Assembly (NCBI RefSeq): GCF_012927185.1 | Contig: NZ_JABBGB010000001.1 | Location: 1,860,001 to 1,924,000 of the forward strand | Source of the DNA: Pseudoflavitalea sp. G-6-1-2 | GTDB lineage: Bacteria > Bacteroidota > Bacteroidia > Chitinophagales > Chitinophagaceae | DNA length: 64,000 bases | Direction: 5' to 3' | Part shown: in pieces, positions 25,359-34,854 of the stretch | Layout of the letters: each line of letters opens with the position of its first letter | Position numbering within the stretch: position 1 is the stretch's first letter | Notes under the pieces: model-generated | Seen by the model: only the letters and a program-made list of their open reading frames with translations | Database searches by the model: none | What the model was told of the DNA's origin: nothing | Made by a program: the position numbers and the translations under genes

Positions 25359-26357
25359 ATGAAAGCAATCATTCCCGTAGCAGGTGCAGGCACCAAACTG
25401 CGGCCACATACATATACGCAACCCAAGGCACTCATTCCTCTTGCAGGCAAAACCATCCTCAGCATCATCGTTGATCAGTTGCGCGATGCGGGCATCGACG
25501 AATATATTTTCATCATCGGTTATCTGGGACAGAAGATTCAGGACTATGTGAAAGAAACCTACCCCGATCTGAAAGCACATTTTGTGTATCAGACCGAAAG
25601 GCAGGGCATCGGCCATGCCATTCAGCTCACCAAAGAAATAGTAGGGGATGATGAGATCTTTGTGGTGCTCGGCGATACCATCTGTGAGTACGATGTGAAG
25701 GCAGTACTGGAAATGCCACATTCTGCGCTGGGTGTGAAACGCGTGGATGATCCCCGTGATTTCGGCGTGGCAGAGATCGGAGAGGATAATTTCATTACCC
25801 GTGTGGTGGAGAAACCTCAGATCCCCAAATCGAATATGGCGCTGGTGGGCATCTACCGGATAAAAGAAACGGCCTTTCTGTTCCAGTGCCTCGAAAGCAA
25901 TGTGCGCAACCAGGTGATGAGCCGCGGCGAGTTCACCATTACCGATGCATTGGAATGTATGATCCAGCATGGAGCACGTTTCCAGGCCTTCAAAGTGCAG
26001 AACTGGTTCGACTGCGGAAAGAAAGATACCCTGCTCGAATCGAACTCCACCATGCTGAAAAAATTCGGCAGCATGATCTCTCCCGACCATAACTTCGAGA
26101 ATACCATTATAGTACCACCGGTGAGCATTGCCCGCGGATGCGATATCCGCAATTCGATCGTTGGCCCCAATGTAAGCATCGGGGAGAAAACAGTGATCAA
26201 CTACTCCATTCTCAAGAATTCCATAATCGGTTCATTTGCCGATTTGTACGACATTGTATTATCAGAATCTCTCATAGGTAGCGATACCGAAGTGAAGGGA
26301 GAAAGCCGGAGTTTAAACATCGGGGATAATACGGAAATCGATCTGGGGAAAAGCTAA
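25359..26357 (+). CDS. Sugar-phosphate nucleotidyltransferase with left-handed beta-helix tail
   Basis: The 332-aa protein has an NTP-transferase fold (residues 1-230) beginning [20 protein letters not shown] followed by [10 protein letters not shown], with the metal-site sequence VVLGDTI, and a hexapeptide-repeat C-terminus ([35 protein letters not shown]). It should transfer a nucleotide to a sugar-1-phosphate, making NDP-sugar for polysaccharide synthesis, as in RmlA-long or mannose-1-phosphate guanylyltransferase relatives. The exact sugar and nucleotide cannot be read from the sequence; Thr in place of the common Gly-Thr-Arg triplet (GAGTKLRP) is usual in the Bacteroidota group. It stands alone, divergent from glyA. 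Confidence 0.88.
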   Translation: MKAIIPVAGAGTKLRPHTYTQPKALIPLAGKTILSIIVDQLRDAGIDEYIFIIGYLGQKIQDYVKETYPDLKAHFVYQTERQGIGHAIQLTKEIVGDDEIFVVLGDTICEYDVKAVLEMPHSALGVKRVDDPRDFGVAEIGEDNFITRVVEKPQIPKSNMALVGIYRIKETAFLFQCLESNVRNQVMSRGEFTITDALECMIQHGARFQAFKVQNWFDCGKKDTLLESNSTMLKKFGSMISPDHNFENTIIVPPVSIARGCDIRNSIVGPNVSIGEKTVINYSILKNSIIGSFADLYDIVLSESLIGSDTEVKGESRSLNIGDNTEIDLGKS

Positions 26358-26525
26358 GTTTCGTCTAAAAATTATGCCAGGGCGTGCGGGATGTCGGGGA
26401 GATTGAGTAACTTTCCAGACTGAATGCAACATTCCGTTTAACTGTTTTGTCTTTGCAGATTGAAGCAGTTGCGGACAGTGTGATTGGCAGGTAACAAAAC
26501 TTAGCCACCTTTTAAACTCCCATCT

Positions 26526-26954
26526 ATGAGAGTTCGGAAAACATTACTCCTGCTGACGGCCCTTGTGCCCCTATCCCTGCTGGCGAAAGCTAATTCGGAT
26601 AACAATGGAGAACGTGAGCGCGGCAAAACAGAGCCCGTGCTTTACGGTGTGGTAGCAGATGCTGCTACTAAAAAACCTGTTCAGGGAGTGGTACTGTCCA
26701 TCACTTCTACAGGTAAAGAAAAAGAAAAGGACAAAAAAGAATTTGTAACCGACGCATCAGGGAATTTCAAAGTTCCTCAGATGCCGCCAGGTGAGGTAGT
26801 GATCGTGTTAGAGAAGAAAGGCTACAAGACTATCAGAAAAGAAAATGTTGTAATTAAAGAAGGCGTATCCCTCAGAGTGAATTTAGATCTTACTGCCGAT
26901 GAAGATGAAAGTGACGTATTTCATCCCTTTATGCGGATGATGGACGGTGATTAA
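26526..26954 (+). CDS. Exported carboxypeptidase-regulatory-like domain protein
   Basis: The 142-aa product carries a signal peptide (LLLTALVPLSLLAKA) and a beta-sandwich domain of the CarboxypepD_reg-like type: LYGVVADAATKKPVQGVVLS, then FVTDASGNFKVPQMPPGEVV and LEKKGYKTIRKENVVI. Such domains are usually N-terminal to TonB-dependent receptors; here it stands alone. The tail is acidic (DLTADEDESD). It may be a small envelope adaptor; I assign no specific function. A terminator follows at 26984. Confidence 0.8.
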   Translation: MRVRKTLLLLTALVPLSLLAKANSDNNGERERGKTEPVLYGVVADAATKKPVQGVVLSITSTGKEKEKDKKEFVTDASGNFKVPQMPPGEVVIVLEKKGYKTIRKENVVIKEGVSLRVNLDLTADEDESDVFHPFMRMMDGD

Positions 26955-26983
26955 TACACATCTGGGTTTACCCAACAAGTAAA

Positions 26984-27018
26984 GAGCCGCACTGTAGACC
27001 AGGGCGGCTTTTTATTTT
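26984..27018 (+). terminator. Intrinsic terminator
   Basis: GAGCCGC and GCGGCTT (arms 26984-26990 and 27003-27009) are followed by TTTATTTTT. Confidence 0.8.
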
Positions 27019-27128
27019 TACAGATTTTATCGCGCATTTATTCAGTGCAGTTTTGGGTGCGAAGTTGCAGCGGTAATAGTCACACTTTTATTGGTAACCG
27101 ATGCAGATCTGCCTGTACATGCTTACAA

Positions 27129-27158
27129 ACAAAAAAGCGGAACTGAGAACAGTTCCGC
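27129..27158 (-). terminator. Intrinsic terminator of the coiled-coil protein gene
   Basis: GCGGAACTG and CAGTTCCGC (27137-27145 and 27150-27158) form a perfect stem; on the minus strand it is followed by TTTTTTG. Confidence 0.85.
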
Positions 27159-27183
27159 GTCGTCTTTGAGAAAATTACTATCC

Positions 27184-27984
27184 CTATTCGTGGGATGTAA
27201 CAAACTTTTTATTTTCCTTTTTCAGAATTGTTTTCTTGTCTTTGAAGTATTTGCTATACTTGTCTGCTATCGATTTCGGTTGCTCTTTATCGGTAATGGT
27301 GAGTGTTCCGTTGTTGAAGCTGATGGTGTAATCGCCCTTAGTGCTTAGTAATCCGGCTGCTTCCATATCATAGATCATTTCCTGATAACCTTTCAGTTCA
27401 ACTTTCGCTTTTTCAATGTGCTCTTCTGCATCTTCGAATGTTTTTTTGAAATCGAATTTTTCCAGTTCAGTGGCTTTTTTAGTGGCAGCTTCTACATCCT
27501 TTCTTGCTCTTTCGAGATCGCGTTTCAGTTGCTCCTGTTGCTGCTTTCTGTCACGATCAAATTCTTTTCTTGCCTTTTCAATTTCCCTGCGGATCTCGGC
27601 GCGTTGTTCTTTACTGAGCTTTGAAGCAGTATTGCCGGCTTCAAAAGCAGATTCGATGCTGCGCTGGATCTTTTCAAAGTCAACAGCCTTCAGGGCCGCT
27701 TCGGCCTGCGCGAAGTTCTTTTCGTAGTCGATGTTTTTGAGGGTTTTTCTCAGTTCTTCCTGACGCTCGGTCCAGTCTTTGGAGCTGAGTTTTCTTACGT
27801 TCTCGCTGGCGGTTTCGAGCTTATCGAGTTCACGGTCGAGGTCGCGTTTGTATTCTTTCTCTTCTTTGTTCTTTTCGCGGGTTGGCTTATCCTGAGCATG
27901 CAATGCCGGGCCGGTGATAAGGAGGGTACCGAAAATAGCTGCCACTGCAATGCGGTGAGGGAGTTGGAGGTTTAATCTTTTCAT
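27184..27984 (-). CDS. Exported highly charged coiled-coil protein
   Basis: The 266-aa protein starts at ATG 27984 (MKRLNLQLPHR) with a signal peptide ending GPALHAQ; an ATG two codons upstream is also possible. The mature protein is very rich in Lys, Glu, Asp and Arg and is predicted coiled coil over residues 30-190 (RREIEKARKEFDRDRKQQQE). A short C-terminal domain (DYTISFNNGTLTITDKEQPK) looks beta-structured. No named family is recognised. A periplasmic scaffold or stress-related role is possible but unproven. It is transcribed alone, with its terminator at 27129. Confidence 0.75.
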   Translation of the reverse strand: MKRLNLQLPHRIAVAAIFGTLLITGPALHAQDKPTREKNKEEKEYKRDLDRELDKLETASENVRKLSSKDWTERQEELRKTLKNIDYEKNFAQAEAALKAVDFEKIQRSIESAFEAGNTASKLSKEQRAEIRREIEKARKEFDRDRKQQQEQLKRDLERARKDVEAATKKATELEKFDFKKTFEDAEEHIEKAKVELKGYQEMIYDMEAAGLLSTKGDYTISFNNGTLTITDKEQPKSIADKYSKYFKDKKTILKKENKKFVTSHE

Positions 27985-28059
27985 GTTCATGGCTTTTTAT
28001 TGTGTGAATATTGTTTCCTTACCAATAAGTACGAGGTGTTTCGTAAAATGTTGCATGGC

Positions 28060-28097
28060 ATAAAAAGAAAAAGGCATTCCGGAAAGCCGGAATGCCT
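28060..28097 (-). terminator. Intrinsic terminator of the ABC exporter operon
   Basis: AGGCATTCCGG and CCGGAATGCCT (28072-28097) make a perfect 11-bp stem with a four-base loop, and the minus strand continues TTTTTCTTTTTA. Confidence 0.9.
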
Positions 28098-28124
28098 GAG
28101 ACTATAGAAAAGGCTGAGACAAAA

Positions 28125-29399
28125 CTAGTTTTTACGGAAGGCCCATTTCCACATTTCTTTCCAGGTGATTTTTTTACCGTACATGAGAATGCCGGTGCGG
28201 TAGATCTTTCCGGCCACCCATGTGGTGCCGAGGAAACCAACGATCAGGAGGGCCATGCTGATGAGTATCTCTGCAACGGATACTCCTTCGGGAACTCCGT
28301 GTGCTATGCGAGCGATCATTACCACCGGAGAGGTAAGCGGGAAGATGCTGCCGAATACAGCGAGGCTGCTGTTTGGATCATTCACAGCTTTGATCATGAT
28401 CATAATGGCGAAGATGATCGGCATGGTGATGGGAAGCATCAGCCCCTGTGCTGCCTGCGGATCTTCATCCACTGCAGTACCTACTGCAGCAAAGAGAGAT
28501 GAATACAGCAGGTACCCGCCTAAGAAGTAGAAGATGAAGCAACCTAAGATAAGCGGAATGTTCACACTGCTCAATGCGCTGAAAAAGGCAGCCGCACCTT
28601 CGGCGGGAATCTGTTGTCCCATTGGCGAAGAATCCATGCCTGAAAAAATGACCCCTTTCAAAACGAGTGTGAGTACTATCCAGATCAGGAATTGAAGTAA
28701 GCCTACGGCTCCGATGCCAATGATCTTACCCATCATCAGCTGAAATGGTTTCACACTGCTCACAATCACTTCGGCAATGCGGTTTGTTTTTTCTTCCATT
28801 ACTCCACGCATAACCATGGTTCCATAAATAAGAAGTACAATGTAAATGATCATGCCAGATCCAAATCCAACAGCATAAACAGTGATGGCTTTATCGGGTT
28901 TGTTATTGCCATCGAGACGGCTGATTGTGAAGTTTGCATTGCGCTGTGCACTGTCCAGCTGCGACCTGGAAACGAGGGCCAGCAGCTTCTTTTCACGAAG
29001 TGCACTATTAATTCGTCCTTTTATCTTTTCCGAAGAAAACAGGCCGATCGATTTTACTGATTTGATATTGAGTGAATCAGTGGCCAGGTTGATATTTTCC
29101 GGGATGTAGAGATAACCGGTATATTTCTTAGCCCTCACACTATCTTCCAGCTGCTTTGCAGAAAGATCGTTGAGGAAAGTGAAACTGATGTCGTCATTGT
29201 TCTTCAGTTCGTTTTGAAAAATATTGGCTTTATCGCTTACCGCAATCTTCACTTCATCATTTCCTTTTACGGAGAAGTAGATCATGCCTGCATATACGCC
29301 GGCCAGCAATATGGGCAATAATATGGTGCTGAGCAGGAAAGTTTTTTTACGAACCCTGCTGAGAAATTCTCTTTGTATGATTATCCAGGTCTTGTTCAT
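28125..29399 (-). CDS. ABC-2 type transporter permease, NatB-like
   Basis: The 424-aa protein has one N-terminal helix (TFLLSTILLPILLAGVYAGM), a periplasmic loop of about 150 residues, then five or six helices (GMIIYIVLLIYGTMVMRGVM, GLLQFLIWIVLTLVLKGVI, ALLIVGFLGTTWVAG). This is the layout of NatB/YhaP exporters in the ABC-2 family, known for sodium extrusion in Bacillus; here the substrate is unknown. The segment GVMEEKTNRIAEVIVSSVKP is the family signature. It is 11 bp downstream of the ATPase gene in the same operon. Confidence 0.9.
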   Translation of the reverse strand: MNKTWIIIQREFLSRVRKKTFLLSTILLPILLAGVYAGMIYFSVKGNDEVKIAVSDKANIFQNELKNNDDISFTFLNDLSAKQLEDSVRAKKYTGYLYIPENINLATDSLNIKSVKSIGLFSSEKIKGRINSALREKKLLALVSRSQLDSAQRNANFTISRLDGNNKPDKAITVYAVGFGSGMIIYIVLLIYGTMVMRGVMEEKTNRIAEVIVSSVKPFQLMMGKIIGIGAVGLLQFLIWIVLTLVLKGVIFSGMDSSPMGQQIPAEGAAAFFSALSSVNIPLILGCFIFYFLGGYLLYSSLFAAVGTAVDEDPQAAQGLMLPITMPIIFAIMIMIKAVNDPNSSLAVFGSIFPLTSPVVMIARIAHGVPEGVSVAEILISMALLIVGFLGTTWVAGKIYRTGILMYGKKITWKEMWKWAFRKN

Positions 29400-29410
29400 G
29401 TGAGTGTTGT

Positions 29411-30343
29411 TTAAGCAGTGATCTTTTCAAATTGTCTGGCGAGCGGTGTATTCTCCACGAGTCTGATGAAGATCTCGTTGAGTGAAGGCAATATCTCCTG
29501 AAAAGCAACAATGCTGTGCTGCTGTTGCAGGAAGTACTGCAGCACATCGTTGGGCTTATTGCCTTCGTGGATCTTCACTATCAGGTCGTTTTCCTGTGTG
29601 GAGATCACATCGAATGCAGGAGAGCTCACAGCTGCTGCTTTCTCTTCGAGACTGATGCGGAAAAGATGCTCCTTGAATTGTTGTTTCACCTGCTTAACAG
29701 TGCCATCGAGTATTTTCTGGCCTTTGTTCACAAGAATGATATGATCGCAGATCTCTTCAACCTGCTCCATGCGGTGCGTACTGAAGATGATGCTGGCGCC
29801 ATTTTTGGCGAGCCTGTATATTTCGTCTTTGATGAGGTTGGCATTCACGGGGTCGAGGCCGCTGAAGGGCTCGTCGAGAATAATCAGTTTCGGTTCGTGA
29901 AGAACAGTAGTTACGAATTGCAGTTTCTGCTGCATGCCTTTACTGAGGTCTTCTACTTTTTTGTTCCACCAGGTTTGCATTTCAAAACGGATGAACCACT
30001 CTTTTACTTTGGCGGTAGCATCGGCTTTGCTCATGCCTTTGAGTTGTGCGAGATAGATGGCCTGTTCGCCGATCTTCATCTTTTTATATAATCCGCGTTC
30101 TTCGGGCATGTAGCCGGTTTGAAGGATGTCTGTCTGCGGATTGAACTTTCGTCCATTGAAGAGGATCTCTCCCTCATCGGGGTAGAAGATGCCTGTGATC
30201 ATTCTGATAAGCGTGGTCTTGCCTGCGCCATTGGGACCCAGCAGTCCGAATATGCTGCCCGCATTAAGTGTAAAGCTGATATCGTCCACAGCCTTCTGGG
30301 TAGCATAATACTTCCTGAGATTCCTTACTTCGAGGATGTTCAT
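29411..30343 (-). CDS. ABC transporter ATP-binding protein, NatA-like
   Basis: The 310-aa protein is the energy-coupling partner of the permease at 28125-29399. Visible motifs: Walker A GLLGPNGAGKTTL, Q-loop TGYMPEERGLY, signature DLSKGMQQKLQ, Walker B KLIILDEPFSGLDP and H-loop FSTHRMEQ. About 90 residues beyond the ATPase core form a C-terminal domain of the DUF4162 type, usual for NatA/YhaQ. It is the first gene of the two-gene operon; nothing of note is seen in the 136 bp upstream. Confidence 0.93.
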   Translation of the reverse strand: MNILEVRNLRKYYATQKAVDDISFTLNAGSIFGLLGPNGAGKTTLIRMITGIFYPDEGEILFNGRKFNPQTDILQTGYMPEERGLYKKMKIGEQAIYLAQLKGMSKADATAKVKEWFIRFEMQTWWNKKVEDLSKGMQQKLQFVTTVLHEPKLIILDEPFSGLDPVNANLIKDEIYRLAKNGASIIFSTHRMEQVEEICDHIILVNKGQKILDGTVKQVKQQFKEHLFRISLEEKAAAVSSPAFDVISTQENDLIVKIHEGNKPNDVLQYFLQQQHSIVAFQEILPSLNEIFIRLVENTPLARQFEKITA

Positions 30344-30479
30344 GAGTTAAGTTTGGGTAATAGTTTGAAGTTGGGCTGGTTATCCCATCGGACGGAGCAA
30401 CCATCTCTTTAGTAGCCCGAAAGTTAAAATTGTTACAAACTATTATACGAAAACTTTGAATTCAGGTGTGATTGCGGCA

Positions 30480-32063
30480 TTATGCCGGCTGCAGTATCGC
30501 TGAAATGGCGGCGGCTACCCGTTCACCATCCATCGCAGCACTCACAATTCCACCTGCATAACCAGCTCCTTCGGCACAGGGATACAAATTGCTGATCTGC
30601 GGATGCTGCAATGTTTCGGGGTCTCTGGGTATTCTTACCGGAGAAGAAGTGCGGCTCTCTGTGGCAACGAGTACCGCTTCGTTGGTGAAATAACCTTTGT
30701 TGCCGTGGCGACCGGGCATCTTCTTGCCAAACTCTTTGAAGGCATTGCGGAGTGCGTGGTGTACAAATCCTGGCAGCACCTCTTTCAATGAAGTGGAATT
30801 GATGCCGGGAAGATAGGAGCAATCGGGCAGGGAAGAAGATACTTTGCCTTCCACAAAATCTACCATGCGCTGCGCGGGAGCTACGAGATTGCCACCGCCT
30901 GCTTCAAATGCTTTCTGTTCAACAGACTGCTGAAAATGCATGGCTGCAAGCGGACCGAATTGTTTGAATGCACCCATGTCTGATAATTCAACAGACACTA
31001 CCATACCTGAATTCGCATAGGGGTTGTTTCTTTTGGATGGACTCCATCCGTTCACTACCAGCTCGCCGGGATTGGTAGCAGCCGGTGCGATAATACCACC
31101 CGGACACATGCAAAAAGAGAACACTCCCCGGTTGTCTACCTGTTGTACCAGACTGTAACTGGCAGGAGGAAGAAATTCATCGCGCACAGGGCAGTGGTAT
31201 TGAAGCTGATCGATCAGTTGTTGCGGATGTTCAATGCGTACACCAAGCGCAAAGGGTTTTGCTTCGATTTTCAGATTGAGGTTATGCAGCAATTGAAAAA
31301 TATCGCGGGCAGAGTGGCCGGTGGCGAGGATAACAGCATCGCCGTCGAATCGGCTGCCCGCTGCGGTGCTCACTCCTTTAATAATACCATTGCTGATATG
31401 GAAGTCGGTTACTTTTTGTTCGAAGAGAAATTGTCCGCCGTAATGAAGGATCGCTTCGCGGATAGCGGTGATGATCTGCGGCAGTTTGTTGGTGCCTACA
31501 TGCGGATGTGCTTCGTACAAAATCTTTTCATCTGCACCGAACTGAACCAGCAGCTGCAGAATGCGGTTAACATCGCCACGTTTGTTGCTGCGGGTGTAGA
31601 GTTTGCCATCGCTGTAAGTGCCTGCACCGCCTTCTCCGAAGCAGTAATTGCTTTCGGGGTTAACGATGCCTTCTTTATTCATTTGTGCGAGATCGCGTCT
31701 TCTGGCTCTTACATCTTTTCCTCTTTCGAGAATGATGGGCTGAATGCCAAGCTCAATAAGTTTCACTGCAGCAAACAATCCTGCTGGTCCGGCACCAACG
31801 ATGATCACTTTATGGCGCGAAGCAGATACATTGTGCAATTCAATGGAAGCAGGAGATGCAGCATGAAAGGGCTCATTTGCGAATACGGTGATAGTGAGCA
31901 GTATCCATGGTTGTTTGCTTCTTGCGTCGATAGATCTTTTCTTAATCTGATAACCGGTGATGGAAGAAACGGGCAGACCGAGATGGCTGGCGGCGTATTG
32001 CTGAATGATGCCGGAGTTTGCAGCTTCGGCAGGAAGCAGCTTGATAGTGAATGTTTGTTGCAT
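30480..32063 (-). CDS. FAD-dependent dehydrogenase of the COG2509 type
   Basis: The 527-aa flavoprotein contains the dinucleotide-binding motif VIIVGAGPAGLFAAVKL near residue 90 and the family phrases NYCFGEGGAGTYSDGKLYTR, EAHPHVGTNKLP and FCMCPGGIIAPAATNPGE. The last has the conserved cysteine pair FCMCPGG. The first 80 residues are a family-specific N-terminal domain. These proteins are common across bacteria but their substrate is not firmly known; a role in oxidising a reduced cofactor or quinone is inferred. It is monocistronic and divergent to the dnaA region. Confidence 0.9.
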   Translation of the reverse strand: MQQTFTIKLLPAEAANSGIIQQYAASHLGLPVSSITGYQIKKRSIDARSKQPWILLTITVFANEPFHAASPASIELHNVSASRHKVIIVGAGPAGLFAAVKLIELGIQPIILERGKDVRARRRDLAQMNKEGIVNPESNYCFGEGGAGTYSDGKLYTRSNKRGDVNRILQLLVQFGADEKILYEAHPHVGTNKLPQIITAIREAILHYGGQFLFEQKVTDFHISNGIIKGVSTAAGSRFDGDAVILATGHSARDIFQLLHNLNLKIEAKPFALGVRIEHPQQLIDQLQYHCPVRDEFLPPASYSLVQQVDNRGVFSFCMCPGGIIAPAATNPGELVVNGWSPSKRNNPYANSGMVVSVELSDMGAFKQFGPLAAMHFQQSVEQKAFEAGGGNLVAPAQRMVDFVEGKVSSSLPDCSYLPGINSTSLKEVLPGFVHHALRNAFKEFGKKMPGRHGNKGYFTNEAVLVATESRTSSPVRIPRDPETLQHPQISNLYPCAEGAGYAGGIVSAAMDGERVAAAISAILQPA

Positions 32064-32914
32064 GGTGTCAGGTAGTTAACCTAAAAAACCTGTTTAGATG
32101 AAATGTGTAAATGAGTACTCTGAGGCGCAAAAGTAATGAATGAGGGTGAGAAAAAAATGTAAACACATCTTGACCCGAAAGTGATGATAAGTGTGGAATT
32201 GCAGGCAATTTGAGTAGCGTGGAACATTACCGGAAAAGGGAAAAATTATTTCGGAAAGGGAGGTAAAAAAAAGAGTGTGAAAATTCGGTTCGTATCAAAT
32301 AATTTGTATCTTCAATTACATCAGTCATTAGTTATTTTTTTATGAAGAAAGGTGAGATATACAATATTAAACCTGTTACTTTCTTCATCCAGATTTCCTG
32401 CAAATCCACCTGCGAAGAATTGTCTGAAAAGTGTGAGAAGCAAGATATCCGGCCGGAACAATTGCATGTAAAAGATGTTCCGCGGTATAGGCTTCACAAT
32501 CCCTGCTACCTAACAACAACGAGTGAAAAAGCTTCAGTCAGAATTGGTCGTATCAAACGGTTTTTGGTAAACAGTGGAAGAATGTTTTCCACATCGTTAA
32601 ATGTTTACAAGTTAATTTCTTTAAAACAGTAAGTGTCGAACGGATTGATCAGGCTATGCTGATCAGCAGGCTACGTCTGTGTTTTAAGATGAATGTGATA
32701 AAAAGTTTGTTCAGAATATTCGATGTGTTTATTCCCGAAAAAACAAGTGAATAAAAAATTTTTTCTTTCACGAAAAATTTTGATATTCGCCCCCCTGCTC
32801 AAGTTTTTTTTTGAAGATTTAGTTCGGAAAAATCCTGATTCTGTGAAGAATTTTTTGCGGTTGGCATGATTAAGCGTATTTCTATAACTCAACATAAAAA
32901 CTGCTTGTTGAATA
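32064..32914. other. Long intergenic region upstream of dnaA, possible origin features
   Basis: This 851-bp AT-rich region precedes dnaA. TTTTCCACA at 32585-32593 fits the DnaA-box form TTWTNCACA exactly, and TGTGTAAAT (32104), TGTGAAAAT (32276) are one base off its reverse. A palindrome TGATCAG...CTGATCA lies at 32646-32665. A/T runs are dense at 32750-32830. These are only hints of an origin; single boxes also regulate dnaA. A weak 96-codon frame lies within (32342-32632). Confidence 0.4.
32342..32632 (+). CDS. Doubtful 96-aa open frame upstream of dnaA
   Basis: The frame starts with ATG after a T run and reads MKKGEIYNIKPVTFFIQISC. It has several Cys, Lys and Glu residues and no recognised domain, signal peptide or clear ribosome binding site. 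It lies in the dnaA upstream region and contains the best DnaA-box match, which lowers the chance that it is a gene. I list it as possible only. Confidence 0.25.
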   Translation: MKKGEIYNIKPVTFFIQISCKSTCEELSEKCEKQDIRPEQLHVKDVPRYRLHNPCYLTTTSEKASVRIGRIKRFLVNSGRMFSTSLNVYKLISLKQ

Positions 32915-34348
32915 ATGGCAAAATCTTTTGACAAAGTTTGGAGCAATTGTTTGGAGATCATCAAGGACATAGTTGAGTGGCAACATTTCAAAACATGGTT
33001 TGAACCTATCAAACCTGTTGAGTTAAAGACGAACATTTTGGTAATCCAGGTACCCAGTCAGTTCTTTTACGAATACCTGGAGGAGCATTATGTGAATTTG
33101 TTGGCAAAGACTTTGCGTAGAGTGCTGGGGAAAGAGGCCAGGTTGGAGTATCGTATTATGGTTGATAGTGGAAATCATTCCAATAAACCATTAACGATGG
33201 ATGTTCCTACGCATGGGTACAAAACATTTTCCAGTAATGAAATGGATTTTCCACTCATCATACACAATCCGGTAAAGAATCCGTTCGTAATTCCGGGATT
33301 GAAGAAGATGCAGATCGATCCGCAGCTCAATCCTATATATACGTTCGAAAACTTTATTGAAGGTGACTGCAACAGGGTTGCCCGCAGAGCCGGTAAAACG
33401 GTGGCGGAAAAACCAGGCGCAAGTTCTTTCAATCCGCTTGTAATATATGGAGGAGTTGGATTGGGTAAAACGCACCTCGCGCAAGCCATCGGCAATGAGA
33501 CCAAGCGTCTTCAGCCGAATAAGGTGGTTTTATATGTGAGCTCGGAGAAATTCATCAATCAGTTCCAGGATCATAGCCGGAACAATGCAATCAACGACTT
33601 CATTCACTTCTATCAGCTGATAGATGTGCTGATTATAGACGACGTACAGTTCTTCAATCGTGCAGAGAAATCGCAGGATGCGTTCTTCGCCATCTTCAAT
33701 CACCTGCATCAGAGCGGAAAACAACTGATCCTCACTTCCGATAAACCTCCCAAAGATCTGGAAGGTGTTCAGGAAAGACTGCTCAGTCGTTTCCGCTGGG
33801 GCCTCAGTGCCGATCTGCAGGTGCCTGATTATGAGACCCGCATCGAAATCCTCGAGCGCAAGATGAAGAACGACGGTCTCGAAATGCCTCGTGAGGTGGT
33901 GAAATACCTTGCTTATAATGTAAACAACAACGTGCGCGAGCTGGAAGGCGCCCTGATTTCATTATTGGCACAATCTTCGCTTAATAAGCGGGAAATTGAC
34001 CTCGATTTGGCAAAAAGAGTACTCCGTAATTTCGTGAAAACCAGCAGTAAAGAAATTACCATCGAGACGATCCAGAAGATGGTATGTGAGTATTTTGATG
34101 TGCCGTATGATAAGCTGCTGCAGAAAACCCGCAAACGGGAAATTGTTCAGGCGCGTCAGATAACGATGTACCTGGCAAAGGCCTTTACAAAGAACTCTCT
34201 CAAAACCATCGGCGAACATTTCGGCGGAAGAGACCACACCACTGTGATCCACTCCTGCCAGACTGTAAAAGACCTGATGGATACAGATAGTACCTTCCGC
34301 GAAAGCGTGATGGAGCTGCAACAGAAAGTGCAGCTGGCCGCGATGTAA
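32915..34348 (+). CDS. dnaA: Chromosomal replication initiator DnaA
   Basis: The 477-aa protein shows all DnaA domains: N-terminal domain I (about 1-80), a linker, the AAA+ domain III (from about 150; Walker A GGVGLGKTHLAQAIGNE, Walker B VLIIDDVQFF, sensor region LILTSDKPPKDL), and the DNA-binding domain IV with the signature GGRDHTTVIHSC near residue 450. It opens DNA at oriC and also acts as a transcription factor. The start at ATG 32915 gives the usual domain I beginning. It stands between the long upstream region and a tRNA gene, not beside dnaN. Confidence 0.98.
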   Translation: MAKSFDKVWSNCLEIIKDIVEWQHFKTWFEPIKPVELKTNILVIQVPSQFFYEYLEEHYVNLLAKTLRRVLGKEARLEYRIMVDSGNHSNKPLTMDVPTHGYKTFSSNEMDFPLIIHNPVKNPFVIPGLKKMQIDPQLNPIYTFENFIEGDCNRVARRAGKTVAEKPGASSFNPLVIYGGVGLGKTHLAQAIGNETKRLQPNKVVLYVSSEKFINQFQDHSRNNAINDFIHFYQLIDVLIIDDVQFFNRAEKSQDAFFAIFNHLHQSGKQLILTSDKPPKDLEGVQERLLSRFRWGLSADLQVPDYETRIEILERKMKNDGLEMPREVVKYLAYNVNNNVRELEGALISLLAQSSLNKREIDLDLAKRVLRNFVKTSSKEITIETIQKMVCEYFDVPYDKLLQKTRKREIVQARQITMYLAKAFTKNSLKTIGEHFGGRDHTTVIHSCQTVKDLMDTDSTFRESVMELQQKVQLAAM

Positions 34349-34372
34349 CAACACAATTAATTGCTTAGATAG

Positions 34373-34398
34373 ATCCCGCTACGAGGCGGGATTTTTTA
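34373..34398 (+). terminator. Intrinsic terminator of dnaA
   Basis: ATCCCGC and GCGGGAT (34373-34392) form a seven-base-pair stem followed by TTTTTTATT. Confidence 0.85.
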
Positions 34399-34515
34399 TT
34401 TCGGAAAAAAACTTTTCTATTTAGTTGGGAATAAGGATGATTTGAATTTGGAAATTGAAATTTTCCCCTTATTTTTGCCGTCCATTAAGCGAATAGCTTA
34501 GTGTTGTTCAAAAAA

Positions 34516-34606
34516 GGTGAGGTGCCTGAGTGGCCGAAAGGGCCGGTTTGCTAAACCGTTGTACGAGCTTAAACTTGTACCGAGGGTTCGAATCCCTCCC
34601 TCACCG
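34516..34606 (+). tRNA. tRNA-Ser (anticodon GCU)
   Basis: A 91-nt cloverleaf with a long variable arm. The acceptor arms are GGTGAGG (34516-34522) and CCTCACC (34599-34605) with G as discriminator; the anticodon stem-loop GGTTTGCTAAACC gives anticodon GCT; the T arm is GAGGGTTCGAATCCCTC. The variable arm GTACGAG...CTTGTAC is typical of serine tRNA. CCA is not encoded. Its 3' end is the left attachment site of the integrated island. Confidence 0.97.
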
Positions 34607-34607
34607 C
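34593..34607 (+). repeat. Left attachment repeat (attL) in the tRNA 3' end
   Basis: TCCCTCCCTCACCGC spans the T-arm and acceptor arm of tRNA-Ser and is exactly repeated at 40803-40817. Confidence 0.85.
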
Positions 34608-34628
34608 TGGAAGTAATTCAAACTTGAT

Positions 34629-34668
34629 TAAAGGGTTCATAAGACGTTGGTTTTATGGACCCTTTTTA
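34629..34668 (+). terminator. Hairpin brought in by the element behind the tRNA
   Basis: AAAGGGTTCATA and TATGGACCCTTT pair imperfectly with a T run after; it probably terminates the tRNA transcript now. Confidence 0.6.
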
Positions 34669-34709
34669 ATTTTCTGCACCAATTTGAATCAAATCATATC
34701 AAACGGTTT

Positions 34710-34729
34710 GGTGTCCCATTCGGTGTCCC
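34710..34729 (+). repeat. Subterminal repeat, left copy
   Basis: GGTGTCCC-ATTC-GGTGTCCC, with an inverted GGGACACC nearby at 34747-34754, resembles GGTGTCAA-ATTC-GGTGCACC at 40724-40743 near the other end. Such paired subterminal motifs can be integrase arm sites. Confidence 0.45.
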
Positions 34730-34854
34730 GGAATTTATTTTAGATTTGGGACACCAGAAATCACTACAACACCCTACTGGTCTCGATTTGAACCTACCTG
34801 AGCTTTCGAAGAGCCTTTAGCCAAATTCGAAAAATCAAACAAGGAGGTTTTAAA

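Noticed and set aside
24043-25362. 439-codon open frame on the plus strand
   Set aside because: It is antisense to glyA, which is certain; the translation is Cys/His-rich with no known motif.
31143-32075. 310-codon open frame on the plus strand
   Set aside because: It lies opposite the FAD-dependent protein and shows no motif of its own.
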